Positions 17,885 through 26,675 of a stretch of 62,202 nucleotides of DNA are shown piece by piece; position 1 is the first letter of the stretch, and each line of letters begins with the position of its first letter. Below the pieces are notes generated by a model. The model was not told where the DNA came from. It did not search any database and saw only the letters and a program-made list of their open reading frames with translations. Location of the stretch: positions 1 to 62,202 of the forward strand of contig NZ_CAMFHB010000038.1 of the NCBI RefSeq assembly GCF_945952055.1, read 5' to 3'. The translations under genes were made by a program, and so were the position numbers. The DNA is from an uncultured Alsobacter sp. (GTDB lineage Bacteria; Pseudomonadota; Alphaproteobacteria; Rhizobiales; Beijerinckiaceae).

Positions 17885-18586
17885 ATGTCGTCCTACGTCA
17901 TCTCCGTCGATCCCCGCCCCGCCCTGCCGGTGGTGGGCACCGACAAGCTCTTTCCGGTTCGCCGGGTCTATTGCATCGGCCGCAACTATGCCGCCCATGC
18001 CCGCGAGATGGGCGGAGACCCGACCCGCGAGCCGCCGTTCTTCTTCGCCAAGGCGGCCGACGCCCTGCAGCCCGTGCCCGACGGCGTCGCCGCGGTGCAT
18101 CCCTACCCGCCGCAGACCTCCAGCTATCACCACGAGATCGAGATGGTGGTGGCGCTCGGCTCGGGCGGGCGGGACATCCCGGTCGAGAAGGCGCTCGACC
18201 ACGTGTTCGGCTATGCGGTCGGCCTCGACATGACCCGCCGTGACCGGCAGGACGAGGCCAAGAAGCTGGCCCGCCCCTGGGAGGTGGCCAAGAGCGCCGA
18301 TTTCTCCGGGCCCGTGGGGCCCATCCATCCGGCCTCTAAGGTCGGCCACCCCGCCAAGGGCAAGATCGAGCTCCTCATCGACGGGCAGGTGAAGCAGACC
18401 TCCGACCTTTCGGCCATGATCTGGTCGGTGGCCGAGCAGATCGCGATCCTGTCCACCTACTTCGAGCTCAAGGCCGGCGACGTGATCTTCTCGGGAACGC
18501 CGGAAGGCGTCGGCGCGGTGAGCCGCGGCCAGACCATGACCGGCTCGGTCGAGGGCCTGGGCAGCATCGTCCTCAAGGTGGAGTGA
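17885..18586 (+). CDS. Fumarylacetoacetate hydrolase family protein
   Basis: 233-residue FAH-domain enzyme. Visible family features are RVYCIGRNYAAHAREMG near residue 29, the metal-binding glutamates of SSYHHEIEMVVALG near 85, GYAVGLDMTRRDRQ, and the C-terminal GDVIFSGTPEGVG. Relatives hydrolyse fumarylpyruvate or acylpyruvates or decarboxylate oxaloacetate. HHEIE together with the TRRDRQ loop resembles fumarylpyruvate or acylpyruvate hydrolases, but no gentisate pathway genes are near, so the substrate is open. Convergent with ftsY, ten bases apart. Confidence 0.88.
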   Translation: MSSYVISVDPRPALPVVGTDKLFPVRRVYCIGRNYAAHAREMGGDPTREPPFFFAKAADALQPVPDGVAAVHPYPPQTSSYHHEIEMVVALGSGGRDIPVEKALDHVFGYAVGLDMTRRDRQDEAKKLARPWEVAKSADFSGPVGPIHPASKVGHPAKGKIELLIDGQVKQTSDLSAMIWSVAEQIAILSTYFELKAGDVIFSGTPEGVGAVSRGQTMTGSVEGLGSIVLKVE

Positions 18587-18596
18587 GCGATCGGGA

Positions 18597-19622
18597 TCAG
18601 TCGATCCCGGCAATCGCCTTGGCGAAGTCGGCGGCCTCGAAGGGTTCGAGGTCGTCGATGCCCTCGCCCACCCCGATGAAGTGCACCGGCAGGCCGAAGC
18701 GCGCCGCCAGCGCCACCAGGATGCCGCCGCGCGCGGTTCCGTCGAGCTTGGTCATCACGAGCCCGGTCACGCCCGCGACCTTTCCGAAGATCTCCACCTG
18801 CGAAATGGCGTTCTGGCCGACGGTCGCGTCGAGCACGAGCAGCACCGCGTGGGGAGCCTGCGCATCGACCTTGCGGATCACGCGCACGACCTTCTCGAGC
18901 TCGGCCATCAGCTCGGTCCGGTTCTGAAGCCGGCCGGCGGTGTCGATGAGGAGCACGTCGGTCCCGGCTTCGCGCGCCTGCGTCAGCGCATCGAAGGCCA
19001 GGCCCGCCGCATCGGCGCCCTGGGGACGGGCCACGACGGGACAGCCGTTGCGTTCGCCCCAGACCTTGAGCTGCTCGATCGCCGCGGCGCGGAAGGTGTC
19101 GCCGGCCGCCAGCATCACCGAGCGTCCCTCGCTGCGGAACTTGGAGGTGAGCTTGCCGATCGTGGTCGTCTTGCCCGAGCCGTTGACGCCCACCATCAGG
19201 ATGACGAAGGGCTTCGTCCGGTCGTCGACGACGAGGGGCCGCGCGACCGGTGCCAGGGTGCGCTCGACCTCGGCGGCGAGGATCGCCTTCACCTCTTCCG
19301 GCGCGATGTCCTTGCCGTAGCGGCCCTTGCCGACGGCCTCGACGATCCTGCCTGCCACGTCCACGCCGAGGTCGGCCTGGACGAGGATGTCCTCGAGACC
19401 CTCGAGCGTGTCCTCGTCGAGCTTGCGCTTGGTGAAGAGGTCCGTGATGCCGGTGCCGATGGCGCCCGACGAGCGGGACAGCCCCTGCTTCAGCCGCTGC
19501 CACCAGGACAGGCGCGGCTCGGCCGCCGGGCTCGCCGGCTGCGGGGCGGGAGCCTCGCGTCCGAACAGGCGCGACAGAAGGCCGGCTTTCTTCGGGGCGT
19601 CGTCGCCGTTGGTGTCGCTCAT
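18597..19622 (-). CDS. ftsY: Signal recognition particle receptor FtsY
   Basis: SRP-family GTPase that docks SRP-bound ribosomes at the inner membrane. The 341-residue product has a short charged N-terminal A domain followed by the NG domain: GVNGSGKTTTIGKL near 144-157, the DTAGRLQN motif near 228 and TKLDGTARGG near 283. Shorter than E. coli FtsY because of the reduced acidic N-terminus, as usual in alphaproteobacteria. Confidence 0.97.
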   Translation of the reverse strand: MSDTNGDDAPKKAGLLSRLFGREAPAPQPASPAAEPRLSWWQRLKQGLSRSSGAIGTGITDLFTKRKLDEDTLEGLEDILVQADLGVDVAGRIVEAVGKGRYGKDIAPEEVKAILAAEVERTLAPVARPLVVDDRTKPFVILMVGVNGSGKTTTIGKLTSKFRSEGRSVMLAAGDTFRAAAIEQLKVWGERNGCPVVARPQGADAAGLAFDALTQAREAGTDVLLIDTAGRLQNRTELMAELEKVVRVIRKVDAQAPHAVLLVLDATVGQNAISQVEIFGKVAGVTGLVMTKLDGTARGGILVALAARFGLPVHFIGVGEGIDDLEPFEAADFAKAIAGID

Positions 19623-19713
19623 GGATCCTTCACCGTTGCAGCCCTCGCTTACCGGTTTCCCGGCCGGACCGGAAGCGGTTTGCGCCGGGCCCCAAATCCT
19701 CTAAGCGTCGGCC

Positions 19714-20442
19714 ATGACCACCGTTCCCGCTCCCTCGCCCGCGCTCGATCTGCTCCCGCGCCTGCTCTACAGGGACGGGCTGATGCTCGTCATCGACAAG
19801 CCGGCGGGCGTTCCCGTGCACAAGGGCCCGAAGGCCGCCGCGGGCGAGATCAACCTCGAGCAGTTCTTCGACCAGCTGACCTTCGGCCTGCCGCGGCCTC
19901 CGGCGCTCGCCCACCGCCTCGACAAGGACACCTCCGGTTGCCTGGTGCTCGGTCGCCACCGCAAGGCGCTCGAGGCGCTGGGCAAGCTCTTCAAGCAGGG
20001 CAAGGTCGGCAAGACCTACTGGTCGGTCGTGGACGGTGGTCCCGCCGCCGACGAAGGCCTGATCGACCTGCCGCTCGGCCGGCTCGATCCCGGGCGTGGC
20101 TGGTGGATGAAGGTCGACGATGAGGGCCAGGCCTCCCAGACCCGTTGGCGCGTCATGGGCCGGGGCGTCGACCCGGACGCGGGCTCCCCGATCGCCTGGC
20201 TCGCGATGGAGCCGCTCACCGGCCGCACCCATCAGCTGCGGGTTCACTGCTCCGCCTCCGGCTGGCCGATCGTCGGCGACCCCGTCTACGGGTCCGGGCC
20301 GCGCTCGGGGGGGCCGGGGCTTCAGCTGCATGCCCGGGAGGTGGTGGTTCCGCTGTCCAAGAACAAGGATCCGATCCGGGTCGAGGCGCCCGTGCCGGTG
20401 CACATGACCGACAGGCTCAAGGCTTGCGGCTGGAGCGGTTGA
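19714..20442 (+). CDS. RluA-family RNA pseudouridine synthase
   Basis: 242-residue RluA-type pseudouridine synthase. The catalytic aspartate is in HRLDKDTSG near residue 69; GRTHQLRVH near 172 and a GDPVYG turn are also family hallmarks. It lacks an N-terminal S4 domain, which separates it from RluC/RluD and fits the short RluA/TruC-like branch; the target uridine cannot be read from sequence. Divergent from ftsY across 91 bases. Confidence 0.9.
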   Translation: MTTVPAPSPALDLLPRLLYRDGLMLVIDKPAGVPVHKGPKAAAGEINLEQFFDQLTFGLPRPPALAHRLDKDTSGCLVLGRHRKALEALGKLFKQGKVGKTYWSVVDGGPAADEGLIDLPLGRLDPGRGWWMKVDDEGQASQTRWRVMGRGVDPDAGSPIAWLAMEPLTGRTHQLRVHCSASGWPIVGDPVYGSGPRSGGPGLQLHAREVVVPLSKNKDPIRVEAPVPVHMTDRLKACGWSG

Positions 20443-20473
20443 GAGGCTCCACGTCTTTCGAAACGGGATCCGG

Positions 20474-21724
20474 TCAGGCCGCCAGCAGCATGCGCCCGTC
20501 GTGGCCGGCGATCGGCAGGTCCACGATCACGCCGGGCTCGAAGGGCGCATTGAGCCGGACCGGCGTGAAACCCTCGGTGCGCCCCAGCGACTCCGTTTCC
20601 ACCAGGACGCTGCGCCGCAATCCCACCTGCGCGGCGAGATGGCGCTCCAGCGCGGCCTCGCCGACCTCGCGCAGGCGCCTCGCGCGGTCCTTGATCACGT
20701 CGCGCGCCAGCTGCGGCATCTTCGCGGCCGGAGTGCCCGGTCGGGGCGAGAACGGGAAGACGTGGAGGTGGGTGAGCCCGCAGGCCTCCACGAGATCGAG
20801 CGAGCGCTCGAACATCGCTTCCGTCTCGGTGGGGAAGCCGGCGATGATGTCGGCCCCGAACACGACGTCCGGCCGACGCGCGCGCACCGAGGCGCAGAAC
20901 CGGATGGCGTCGTCGCGCAGGTGACGCCGCTTCATGCGCTTGAGGATCAGGTCGTCGCCGGCCTGGAGCGACAGGTGAAGATGCGGCATCAGCCGCTCCT
21001 CGTCGGCCAGGGCCTCGAGCAGGTCGTCGTCCGCCTCGACGGAGTCGATCGAGGAGATCCGCAGGCGCCGCAGGGCCGGAACGTGCCTCAGGACGGCCTT
21101 GACCAGGGTGCCGAGCCTCGGCGTGCCGGGCAGGTCGGCGCCCCAGCTCGTGATGTCCACGCCGGTGAGGACGACTTCGGCATAACCGTTGTCCGCGAGG
21201 CGGGCCACCTGGTCGACCACCGCGCCCATCGGCACGGAGCGTGAATTGCCGCGGCCGTAGGGGATGATGCAGAAGGTGCAGCGATGGTCGCAGCCGTTCT
21301 GCACCTGCACGAAGGCCCGGGTACGGCCTTCGAAGCCGTCGAGCAGATGGGGCGCGGTCTCGCGCACGGCCATGATGTCGGCCACCTGCACGCGCTCGGT
21401 CGAAGCGGCCGGATCGGCCAGCGCCTGCCACGTGGCGGCGGCGGTCTTCTCGGCATTGCCGATGACGCGGTCGACCTCGGCCATCCCGGCGAAGCGCTCG
21501 GGCTCGACCTGCGCCGCGCAGCCGGTGACCACGATCCTGGCGTCGGGGCGCTCGCGCTTGAGGCGGCGGATGGCCTGGCGGGCCTGGCGGGTCGCCTCGG
21601 CCGTCACGGCGCAGGTGTTGACGATGACGAGACCCTCGTGCCCGGCCGCCGTGGCCTCGCGGCGCATGGCTTCGGATTCGACCGTGTTGAGCCGGCAGCC
21701 GAAGGTGAGGACCTCGACGCTCAT
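20474..21724 (-). CDS. mtaB: tRNA t(6)A37 methylthiotransferase MtaB
   Basis: Radical SAM enzyme that converts t6A37 to ms2t6A37 in tRNAs reading ANN codons. The 416-residue product has the N-terminal MTTase domain with three conserved cysteines (FGCRLN, VNTCAVT, VTGCAAQ), a radical SAM core with CDHRCTFCIIPYGRG near residue 146, and a C-terminal TRAM-like end. It starts directly after the dapF stop (TGAATG), so translation is very likely coupled to dapF, a conserved pairing in this order. Confidence 0.95.
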   Translation of the reverse strand: MSVEVLTFGCRLNTVESEAMRREATAAGHEGLVIVNTCAVTAEATRQARQAIRRLKRERPDARIVVTGCAAQVEPERFAGMAEVDRVIGNAEKTAAATWQALADPAASTERVQVADIMAVRETAPHLLDGFEGRTRAFVQVQNGCDHRCTFCIIPYGRGNSRSVPMGAVVDQVARLADNGYAEVVLTGVDITSWGADLPGTPRLGTLVKAVLRHVPALRRLRISSIDSVEADDDLLEALADEERLMPHLHLSLQAGDDLILKRMKRRHLRDDAIRFCASVRARRPDVVFGADIIAGFPTETEAMFERSLDLVEACGLTHLHVFPFSPRPGTPAAKMPQLARDVIKDRARRLREVGEAALERHLAAQVGLRRSVLVETESLGRTEGFTPVRLNAPFEPGVIVDLPIAGHDGRMLLAA

Positions 21725-22594
21725 TCAGGCGGCTCCCGCAAAGAGGTCGGCGCGGAACGTGCCCTGGTGCTCGAGCTCGACCGGGCCGGTCATCAGCACG
21801 TGGTCGTCCTCTTCGCGCCAATGGATGGTCAGGTCGCCTCCGGGCAGGGAGATCACCACCCGGCGTCCGGTCAGCCCCTTGCGGGCGGCGGCGACGGCGA
21901 CGGCGCAGGCGGCCGATCCGCAGGCGCGCGTCAGCCCGGCGCCACGCTCCCACACCCGCAGCCGAATGGTTGTCGGCGACGTGACCTGTGCGAGCGAGAT
22001 GTTGGCGCGCTCTGGGAAAATCGGATGGTTCTCGAGCAGCGGCCCGACCCGGGCGAGGTCATGGGCCTCGACGTCCGCGACCCAGAAGATCGCGTGCGGG
22101 TTGCCCATGTTCACCACGGATGGCGTGTGCAGGACCGGGGCGTCGATCGGCCCGACCTGCAGCTCGATGCCCGTCGTGTCCTCGAACGGCTCGGCCAGGG
22201 GGATTTCGTCCCAGCGCAGACGGGGCCTGCCCATGTCGACCGTGAACACCACGTCGCCGTCCCGCGTGGTCGGCAGCAGGCCCGCCTGCGTCTCCAGCAC
22301 AAGGCTCCGGCGGTCGGTGCCCTGCAGCGCCGCCCAGGCGACGCAGCGGGTGCCGTTGCCGCAGGCCCCCGACAGCGAGCCATCGGTGTTGTAGATCCGC
22401 AGGAACGCGTCGGTCCCCGGCGTCACCGGGTCGTGGAGCACCATCAGCTGGTCGAAATGGGACTCGCGTGCCCGCGCGATAGCCCGTGCCTCGGCGGGGG
22501 TCACGGAAACGGTCGAGCCACGCAGGTCGAGGACGACGATCTCGTTGCCCGCGCCGTTCATCTTCAGATACGGGCGGCCGTTCAGCGCGCTCAT
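21725..22594 (-). CDS. dapF: Diaminopimelate epimerase
   Basis: Converts LL- to meso-diaminopimelate for lysine and peptidoglycan synthesis. The 289-residue product has both catalytic cysteine segments: GACGNGTRC near residue 75 and the second, TRACGSAAC, near 223. The start at 22594 ([18 protein letters not shown]) matches the family; a longer frame upstream is rejected. First gene of the dapF-mtaB pair. Confidence 0.96.
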   Translation of the reverse strand: MSALNGRPYLKMNGAGNEIVVLDLRGSTVSVTPAEARAIARARESHFDQLMVLHDPVTPGTDAFLRIYNTDGSLSGACGNGTRCVAWAALQGTDRRSLVLETQAGLLPTTRDGDVVFTVDMGRPRLRWDEIPLAEPFEDTTGIELQVGPIDAPVLHTPSVVNMGNPHAIFWVADVEAHDLARVGPLLENHPIFPERANISLAQVTSPTTIRLRVWERGAGLTRACGSAACAVAVAAARKGLTGRRVVISLPGGDLTIHWREEDDHVLMTGPVELEHQGTFRADLFAGAA

Positions 22595-22791
22595 GCTCGT
22601 CTCGTCTCCGGGTCCGCCGGTGCGCGGATGGCGCTCATATAGCCCCGGATCGCAATCTCGACGAGTCCGGCTTGTTCCGCGGGGCCGCCCAGCATGGCTC
22701 ACGGTCGACTTGGGTGGGGGGTGGACACTACAATCGGATCATGATGGCGGCCGATTCGGGCTGCCCTGTGAAGGCGTCCGGAGGCGTCGCG

Positions 22792-23520
22792 ATGGCCAGG
22801 ACATGCGTTCGTAACCCGGTGTGGAAGCGCGGTCCGGCCATCGCCGCGATCGTGCTGGGGGTGGGGCTCACGGTGGCCCAGGCCCAGACCCAGACCCCCG
22901 CGCCCGCCGCGCCGGCCCCCGCCACGCCGGCCCCGGCCTCTCCCGCGCCGGCCGCGCCCGTGGCTCCGGCCCCGACCGTGCCCGCACCCGTCCCTCCGGC
23001 GGCGCAGGGCACGCCCGCCCCGCTCACGCTGACGCCCGCGCCGGCCGATCCCTCGATGCCGGACGAGGTCGTCCTGTCCTCCCGGCCGGCCCTGACGGTG
23101 CGTGGCCAGTCCACCTGGGACGACGGCTACGACGTCCTCATCAAGGCCTTCGACAAGCTCAAGACCGAAGCCGGCAAGGCCGGGCTGCAGGCGGCCGGCG
23201 TTCCCCTGGCCTCGTTCCTGGAGACCGACGACACCGGGTTCAAGTTCGAGGCCCAGCTGCCCCTGGCCGCCGCCCCGGCGGGCCGCCCCGGCGGCCTCGC
23301 GCCGGAGATCGGCGTCGGCAAGACGCCCGAGGGCCGGGCCATCCGCTTCGTGCACCGCGCGCCCTACGACGACATCGATTCCACCTACGAGGCGATCTCG
23401 GCCTATCTCGACGCCAAGGGGATCGAGGTGAAGGAGTCCTTCACCGAGGAATACGTGAACCCGGGCAAGGATGCCGGGGACACCGGCATGGAACTCTTCA
23501 TCTACGTGCAGCCGAAGTAA
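22792..23520 (+). CDS. Exported protein with Pro/Ala linker and GyrI-like domain
   Basis: 242 residues. An N-terminal signal peptide (about 1-31, ending near AQAQ) is followed by a Pro/Ala repeat-like linker (about 32-85) and a C-terminal domain whose ending (RAIRFVHRAPYDDIDSTYEAISAYLDAKG, then MELFIYVQPK) resembles the GyrI-like/AraC effector-binding fold. This fold binds small hydrophobic ligands and is normally cytoplasmic, so an exported version is unusual. GGAGG (22780-22784) decides the start at 22792; an ATG pair at 22741 is also in frame. The ligand is unknown. Confidence 0.75.
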   Translation: MARTCVRNPVWKRGPAIAAIVLGVGLTVAQAQTQTPAPAAPAPATPAPASPAPAAPVAPAPTVPAPVPPAAQGTPAPLTLTPAPADPSMPDEVVLSSRPALTVRGQSTWDDGYDVLIKAFDKLKTEAGKAGLQAAGVPLASFLETDDTGFKFEAQLPLAAAPAGRPGGLAPEIGVGKTPEGRAIRFVHRAPYDDIDSTYEAISAYLDAKGIEVKESFTEEYVNPGKDAGDTGMELFIYVQPK

Positions 23521-23537
23521 CCCCCGTTCGCTCCCCC

Positions 23538-24233
23538 ATGTCCCACGATCCCGCGGATCCGCCGCGCCGCGCCCTGCCCCCGCGGCCCGGCGTGGTGATC
23601 TTCGACCTCGACGGAACGCTCACCGATCCCAAGCCCGGCATCACCCGGTCGTTCCAGGTGGCGCTGGAAAGGCTCGGACGGACGCCTCCCTCGGCGGACG
23701 ATCTCGAATGGGTCATCGGCCCGCCCTTGCGCGAGAGCTTCGTCAAGCTGCTCGGGTCGGATGCCGAGGCCGACCGCGCGGTCGCGCTCTACCGGGAGCG
23801 CTACGGTGTCGTCGGGCTGTTCGAGAACGAGGTGATCGCCGGCATTCCCGCCCTCCTCGCGAGGCTCGAGGCCGACGGCCGGCGGCTGTTCGTGGCCACG
23901 TCGAAGGTGCGGGTCTATGCGGTCCGCATCCTCGAGCATTTCGGCCTGGCGGCGCGGTTCGAGGGCATCTACGGCTCCGAGTTCGACGGCACCCGCGCCA
24001 ACAAGCGCGAGCTGCTGCGCTTCCTCTTCGCGACCGAAGGCCTCGACCCCGCCGACAGCGTCATCGTCGGCGATCGCGAGCATGATGCGATCGGCGCGGC
24101 CGCCGTCGGCATGGCCACCATCGGCGTGCGCTGGGGCTACGGATCGGATGCCGAGCTGACGGCCGCGGGCGCGGCCGCCATCGTCGGCACCCCCGACGAA
24201 CTCGGCCACGTTCTGGGGCTGCCTCCCGGCTGA
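23538..24233 (+). CDS. HAD-family hydrolase (phosphoglycolate phosphatase-like)
   Basis: 231-residue HAD superfamily phosphatase with a helical cap. Motif I is FDLDGT with Asp23 and Asp25, motif II the ATSK segment near 119, and motif III/IV GDREHDAIGAA near 177. The overall layout is Gph/PpaX-like, so it may hydrolyse 2-phosphoglycolate or another small phosphate ester. It begins 17 bases after the exported GyrI-like gene and may share its transcript. Confidence 0.85.
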   Translation: MSHDPADPPRRALPPRPGVVIFDLDGTLTDPKPGITRSFQVALERLGRTPPSADDLEWVIGPPLRESFVKLLGSDAEADRAVALYRERYGVVGLFENEVIAGIPALLARLEADGRRLFVATSKVRVYAVRILEHFGLAARFEGIYGSEFDGTRANKRELLRFLFATEGLDPADSVIVGDREHDAIGAAAVGMATIGVRWGYGSDAELTAAGAAAIVGTPDELGHVLGLPPG

Positions 24234-24247
24234 CGCCTGTCCCGCTT

Positions 24248-25249
24248 TCAGGCGGGCGGAACCTCCCACACGTCGCCCGGCGCCATCGGCCGGAAGCGTT
24301 CGGCGGCCACGCCGTGTTGGCGCCGGGCCACCTCGAGAGCCTGCGGCGGCCGCTCGATGCCTTCGTCGGTGAGCTTGAACGTGCCCCAGTGGTGGCCCGC
24401 CGCATGGACCGCGCCGGTGTCCAGCATGATGCGGACCGCCTCGTCGGGGTTGACGTGCTGGTCCTTCATGAACCAGCGCGGCTCGTAGGCCCCGATCGGC
24501 AAGATGGCGAGGCGCGGTGCCGCGAAACGCTCCCGCACGGCCCGGAAGGGCCGGCCGTCGCCATAGCCCGTGTCGCCGATGTGGTAGATCACGCCTCCCG
24601 GCGTCTCCAGCACGAACGCGGTCCACAGCGCGTGGCGGCGGTCGAAGAGCCCGCGGGCGGACCAGTGGTAGCATTCGGCCAAGGTGACGCTCACGCCGTC
24701 CGCGAGCGCGATCTGCTCTCCCCAGTCGTGCGCGGACATGGGCATGGCGATGCCCGCCTTGCGCAGGATGCTGTCGTTGCCCAGCGCCGTGACGAGGCGC
24801 GGCGCGTGCTCGCGGCCGAGCCTGCCGAGCGTGTCCACGTCCAGATGGTCGTAGTGGTTGTGGGTGAGCAGGACGACGTCGATCGCAGGCAGTTCCTCGA
24901 AGGCGACACCCGGCGCGTTGACGCGCTGCGGCCCGGCGAAGCGTACGGGAGAGACGCGTGGGGACCAGACGGGATCGAGCAGGATGTTCAGCCCGGCCGT
25001 CTGCAGCAGGAAGCTCGCGTGGCCGATGGCCGTGAGGACGAGCCTGTCGCCCTCCACCCGCGCCTCGGGCCGGGGCGCCCGGGTCGCGGGCCATTGTGCC
25101 GGCCACGGTTCCTTGCCTTCGCGTGACAGGTTCCATTTGAGCAGGTCGAGGGGTGTCTTCGTCCAGGGGCGACCCGGATTGAAGAAGACCCGTCCGTCGA
25201 AGTGGTCCGACCGGGGACCCTGGTAGTAGGCGTTGCGCCTTGCCGGCAT
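24248..25249 (-). CDS. MBL-fold metallohydrolase (NAPE-PLD/UlaG-like)
   Basis: 333-residue metallo-beta-lactamase-fold protein. The metal motif is THNHYDHLD near residue 128, with further ligands in the ECYHWSARG region near 190 and in GDTGYGDG near 222; AGHHWGTFKL near 285 carries the last His. The long N-terminal lead (NAYYQGPRSDHFDGRVFFNPG) is typical of bacterial proteins related to N-acylphosphatidylethanolamine phospholipase D. A role in phospholipid turnover is possible but unproven. Convergent with the HAD gene, 14 bases apart. Confidence 0.85.
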   Translation of the reverse strand: MPARRNAYYQGPRSDHFDGRVFFNPGRPWTKTPLDLLKWNLSREGKEPWPAQWPATRAPRPEARVEGDRLVLTAIGHASFLLQTAGLNILLDPVWSPRVSPVRFAGPQRVNAPGVAFEELPAIDVVLLTHNHYDHLDVDTLGRLGREHAPRLVTALGNDSILRKAGIAMPMSAHDWGEQIALADGVSVTLAECYHWSARGLFDRRHALWTAFVLETPGGVIYHIGDTGYGDGRPFRAVRERFAAPRLAILPIGAYEPRWFMKDQHVNPDEAVRIMLDTGAVHAAGHHWGTFKLTDEGIERPPQALEVARRQHGVAAERFRPMAPGDVWEVPPA

Positions 25250-25435
25250 GCGTCACCCGGGCTCGTCGCCCGGCCTCTTTCAGGCGGTGGGAACAGCGGA
25301 TGATCGGGGCCTAAGCATTCCCCGGTAAGCAATCTCCCAAATGTTAAGGCGCCGCGAGTGGATTACCATCGCGGTCGATCAACGCACGCGCGAGCCCACT
25401 TGGTTGCGCCAGGTCTGCCCAAGGAGGCCCGGGTG

Positions 25436-25801
25436 ATGAAGTTTCTCGTCGTCGATGACGAAGCCATGATCGCGGAGACGCTCTGCGACTTCCTCGAGGA
25501 CGAGGGGATCGTCACCGAAAGCGCGACGTCGGGGAAGCAGGCCTTGTCGGCCTTCACGCTGCGGCCGGATTTCGACGCGCTGATCACCGACATCGACATG
25601 CCGGACATGAGCGGGCTGGTCCTGGCGCGGCGCTGCCGGCAGATCCGGCCGGGCCTCCCGGTGGTGGTCATCACGGGCTATGCCGCGAAGGCGTTCCTGA
25701 TGCCCGACGAACCGACGATCGTGATGGAAAAACCCTTCCACCCCCGCGAGTTGGCCGAGGCCGCCGCACGCCTCGTGCAGAATCCGTCCAGGCCTCGGTA
25801 A
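25436..25801 (+). CDS. Single-domain response regulator
   Basis: 121-residue receiver domain with no output domain. The acidic pocket is DDE (residues 7-9), the phosphoacceptor is Asp52 in TDIDMPDMSG, the conserved Thr lies in VITGYA near 80, and the Lys in MEKPF near 103. Stand-alone receivers of this kind act as phosphate shuttles or by protein contact. AAGGAGG (25421-25427) supports the start. No histidine kinase gene is adjacent, so the partner is elsewhere. Confidence 0.9.
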   Translation: MKFLVVDDEAMIAETLCDFLEDEGIVTESATSGKQALSAFTLRPDFDALITDIDMPDMSGLVLARRCRQIRPGLPVVVITGYAAKAFLMPDEPTIVMEKPFHPRELAEAAARLVQNPSRPR

Positions 25802-25988
25802 GATGACGGCCCGTGGTCGTGCATTCGTCAATTTCACTCATCCCGCGACACGGCCGAAATACGTTGGAGAAGCGGGGACTTTGCCTTATGAAAGCTGATG
25901 CAATTCCGGTGAGAGTCAGTCCAAGGGCCTTCGTGTAGGACGCGTCCTCCCACCATTGCAGCGAAGCTCTCGACGCCCGGGGGCGCTG

Positions 25989-26237
25989 ATGCATACCGAC
26001 TACCAGGCGGTCGCGCGTCAGCTGGAATGGCTGGCCGACGACGTGCCGGAGCCCGACACGAAACAGGACCTGAAGGCTCTGGCCCGCAACGTGAGATTGC
26101 TCGGGGTGATGACCCACGTGCTCGCCGAGGCCCGGCGCCGTCGCCGGACCGCGGCCTACGCCGCCGCGATGGAGCGCCTGCCGATCCCCGGGATGCTCGA
26201 CCCGGCCTCCCCCACGCCAGACCGCCCGCCCCTGTAG
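25989..26237 (+). CDS. Small hypothetical protein
   Basis: 82 residues, not recognised. Predicted mostly helical with many Arg and Leu (RQLEWLADDVPEP, then ARNVRLLGVMTHVLAEARRRRR) and a Pro-rich tail; no signal peptide or membrane segment. A preceding 187-base gap carries no clear promoter. Coding-like third-position GC and the helical pattern support it, but the ribosome binding site is weak. Confidence 0.5.
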   Translation: MHTDYQAVARQLEWLADDVPEPDTKQDLKALARNVRLLGVMTHVLAEARRRRRTAAYAAAMERLPIPGMLDPASPTPDRPPL

Positions 26238-26247
26238 CGTCGTCCCA

Positions 26248-26272
26248 GGAACATTACCCCCCAGCCGTCGTT
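26248..26272 (+). promoter_or_regulatory. Candidate EcfG-type general stress promoter
   Basis: GGAAC (26248-26252), 16 bases, CGTT (26269-26272): a perfect match to the EcfG promoter consensus of alphaproteobacteria. It sits 36 bases before the 47-residue membrane protein at 26309, which also has a good ribosome binding site. Confidence 0.65.
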
Positions 26273-26308
26273 TCCGTGACCATTGCATCCTTACAAAGGA
26301 GATCGGTC

Positions 26309-26452
26309 ATGGAATACATGGGTCTTGTTCTGTTTCTCTGGATCGTGGGCGGAAGTTGCCTGGGCCTTTACATTGCCGATCGCATGGGTCCTCCACGCCT
26401 TGCCCGCTCCCGTACCGACGAGCCCGTCCACGTCACGCGGGAAACGGTCTGA
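26309..26452 (+). CDS. Small membrane protein, likely stress-induced
   Basis: 47 residues: a single membrane segment (MGLVLFLWIVGGSCLGLYIA, residues 4-23) followed by a basic, soluble tail (DRMGPPRLARSRTDEP...). AAGGAG (26296-26301) is well spaced before the ATG. The perfect EcfG-type promoter directly upstream suggests induction by general stress. No known family; it could be a small regulator of a membrane complex. Confidence 0.65.
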   Translation: MEYMGLVLFLWIVGGSCLGLYIADRMGPPRLARSRTDEPVHVTRETV

Positions 26453-26675
26453 ACGGCTTCCCGGCCGGGAGTCGCCGGACACAGACGGGAAGGAGCGCCC
26501 GGTCCTTCATTTTTTCGAGGCCTGCCCTTGAGCATCGGCCTCAGGAGGAGTAGGGACCGGGCAGCGGGCCGCTGAGAAGCGGCGTCGTCGCGTGTGCGCG
26601 CCCTCGTGGCAGCAGCGTGACGCGTCGATCGCCGACCGGCGGGTGTCGCTCCTGTACCCTAACGTGGATGACTCG

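Noticed and set aside
25290..25316. GGAAC upstream of the response regulator
   Set aside because: There is no CGTT at 16 or 17 bases; CTAA stands there.
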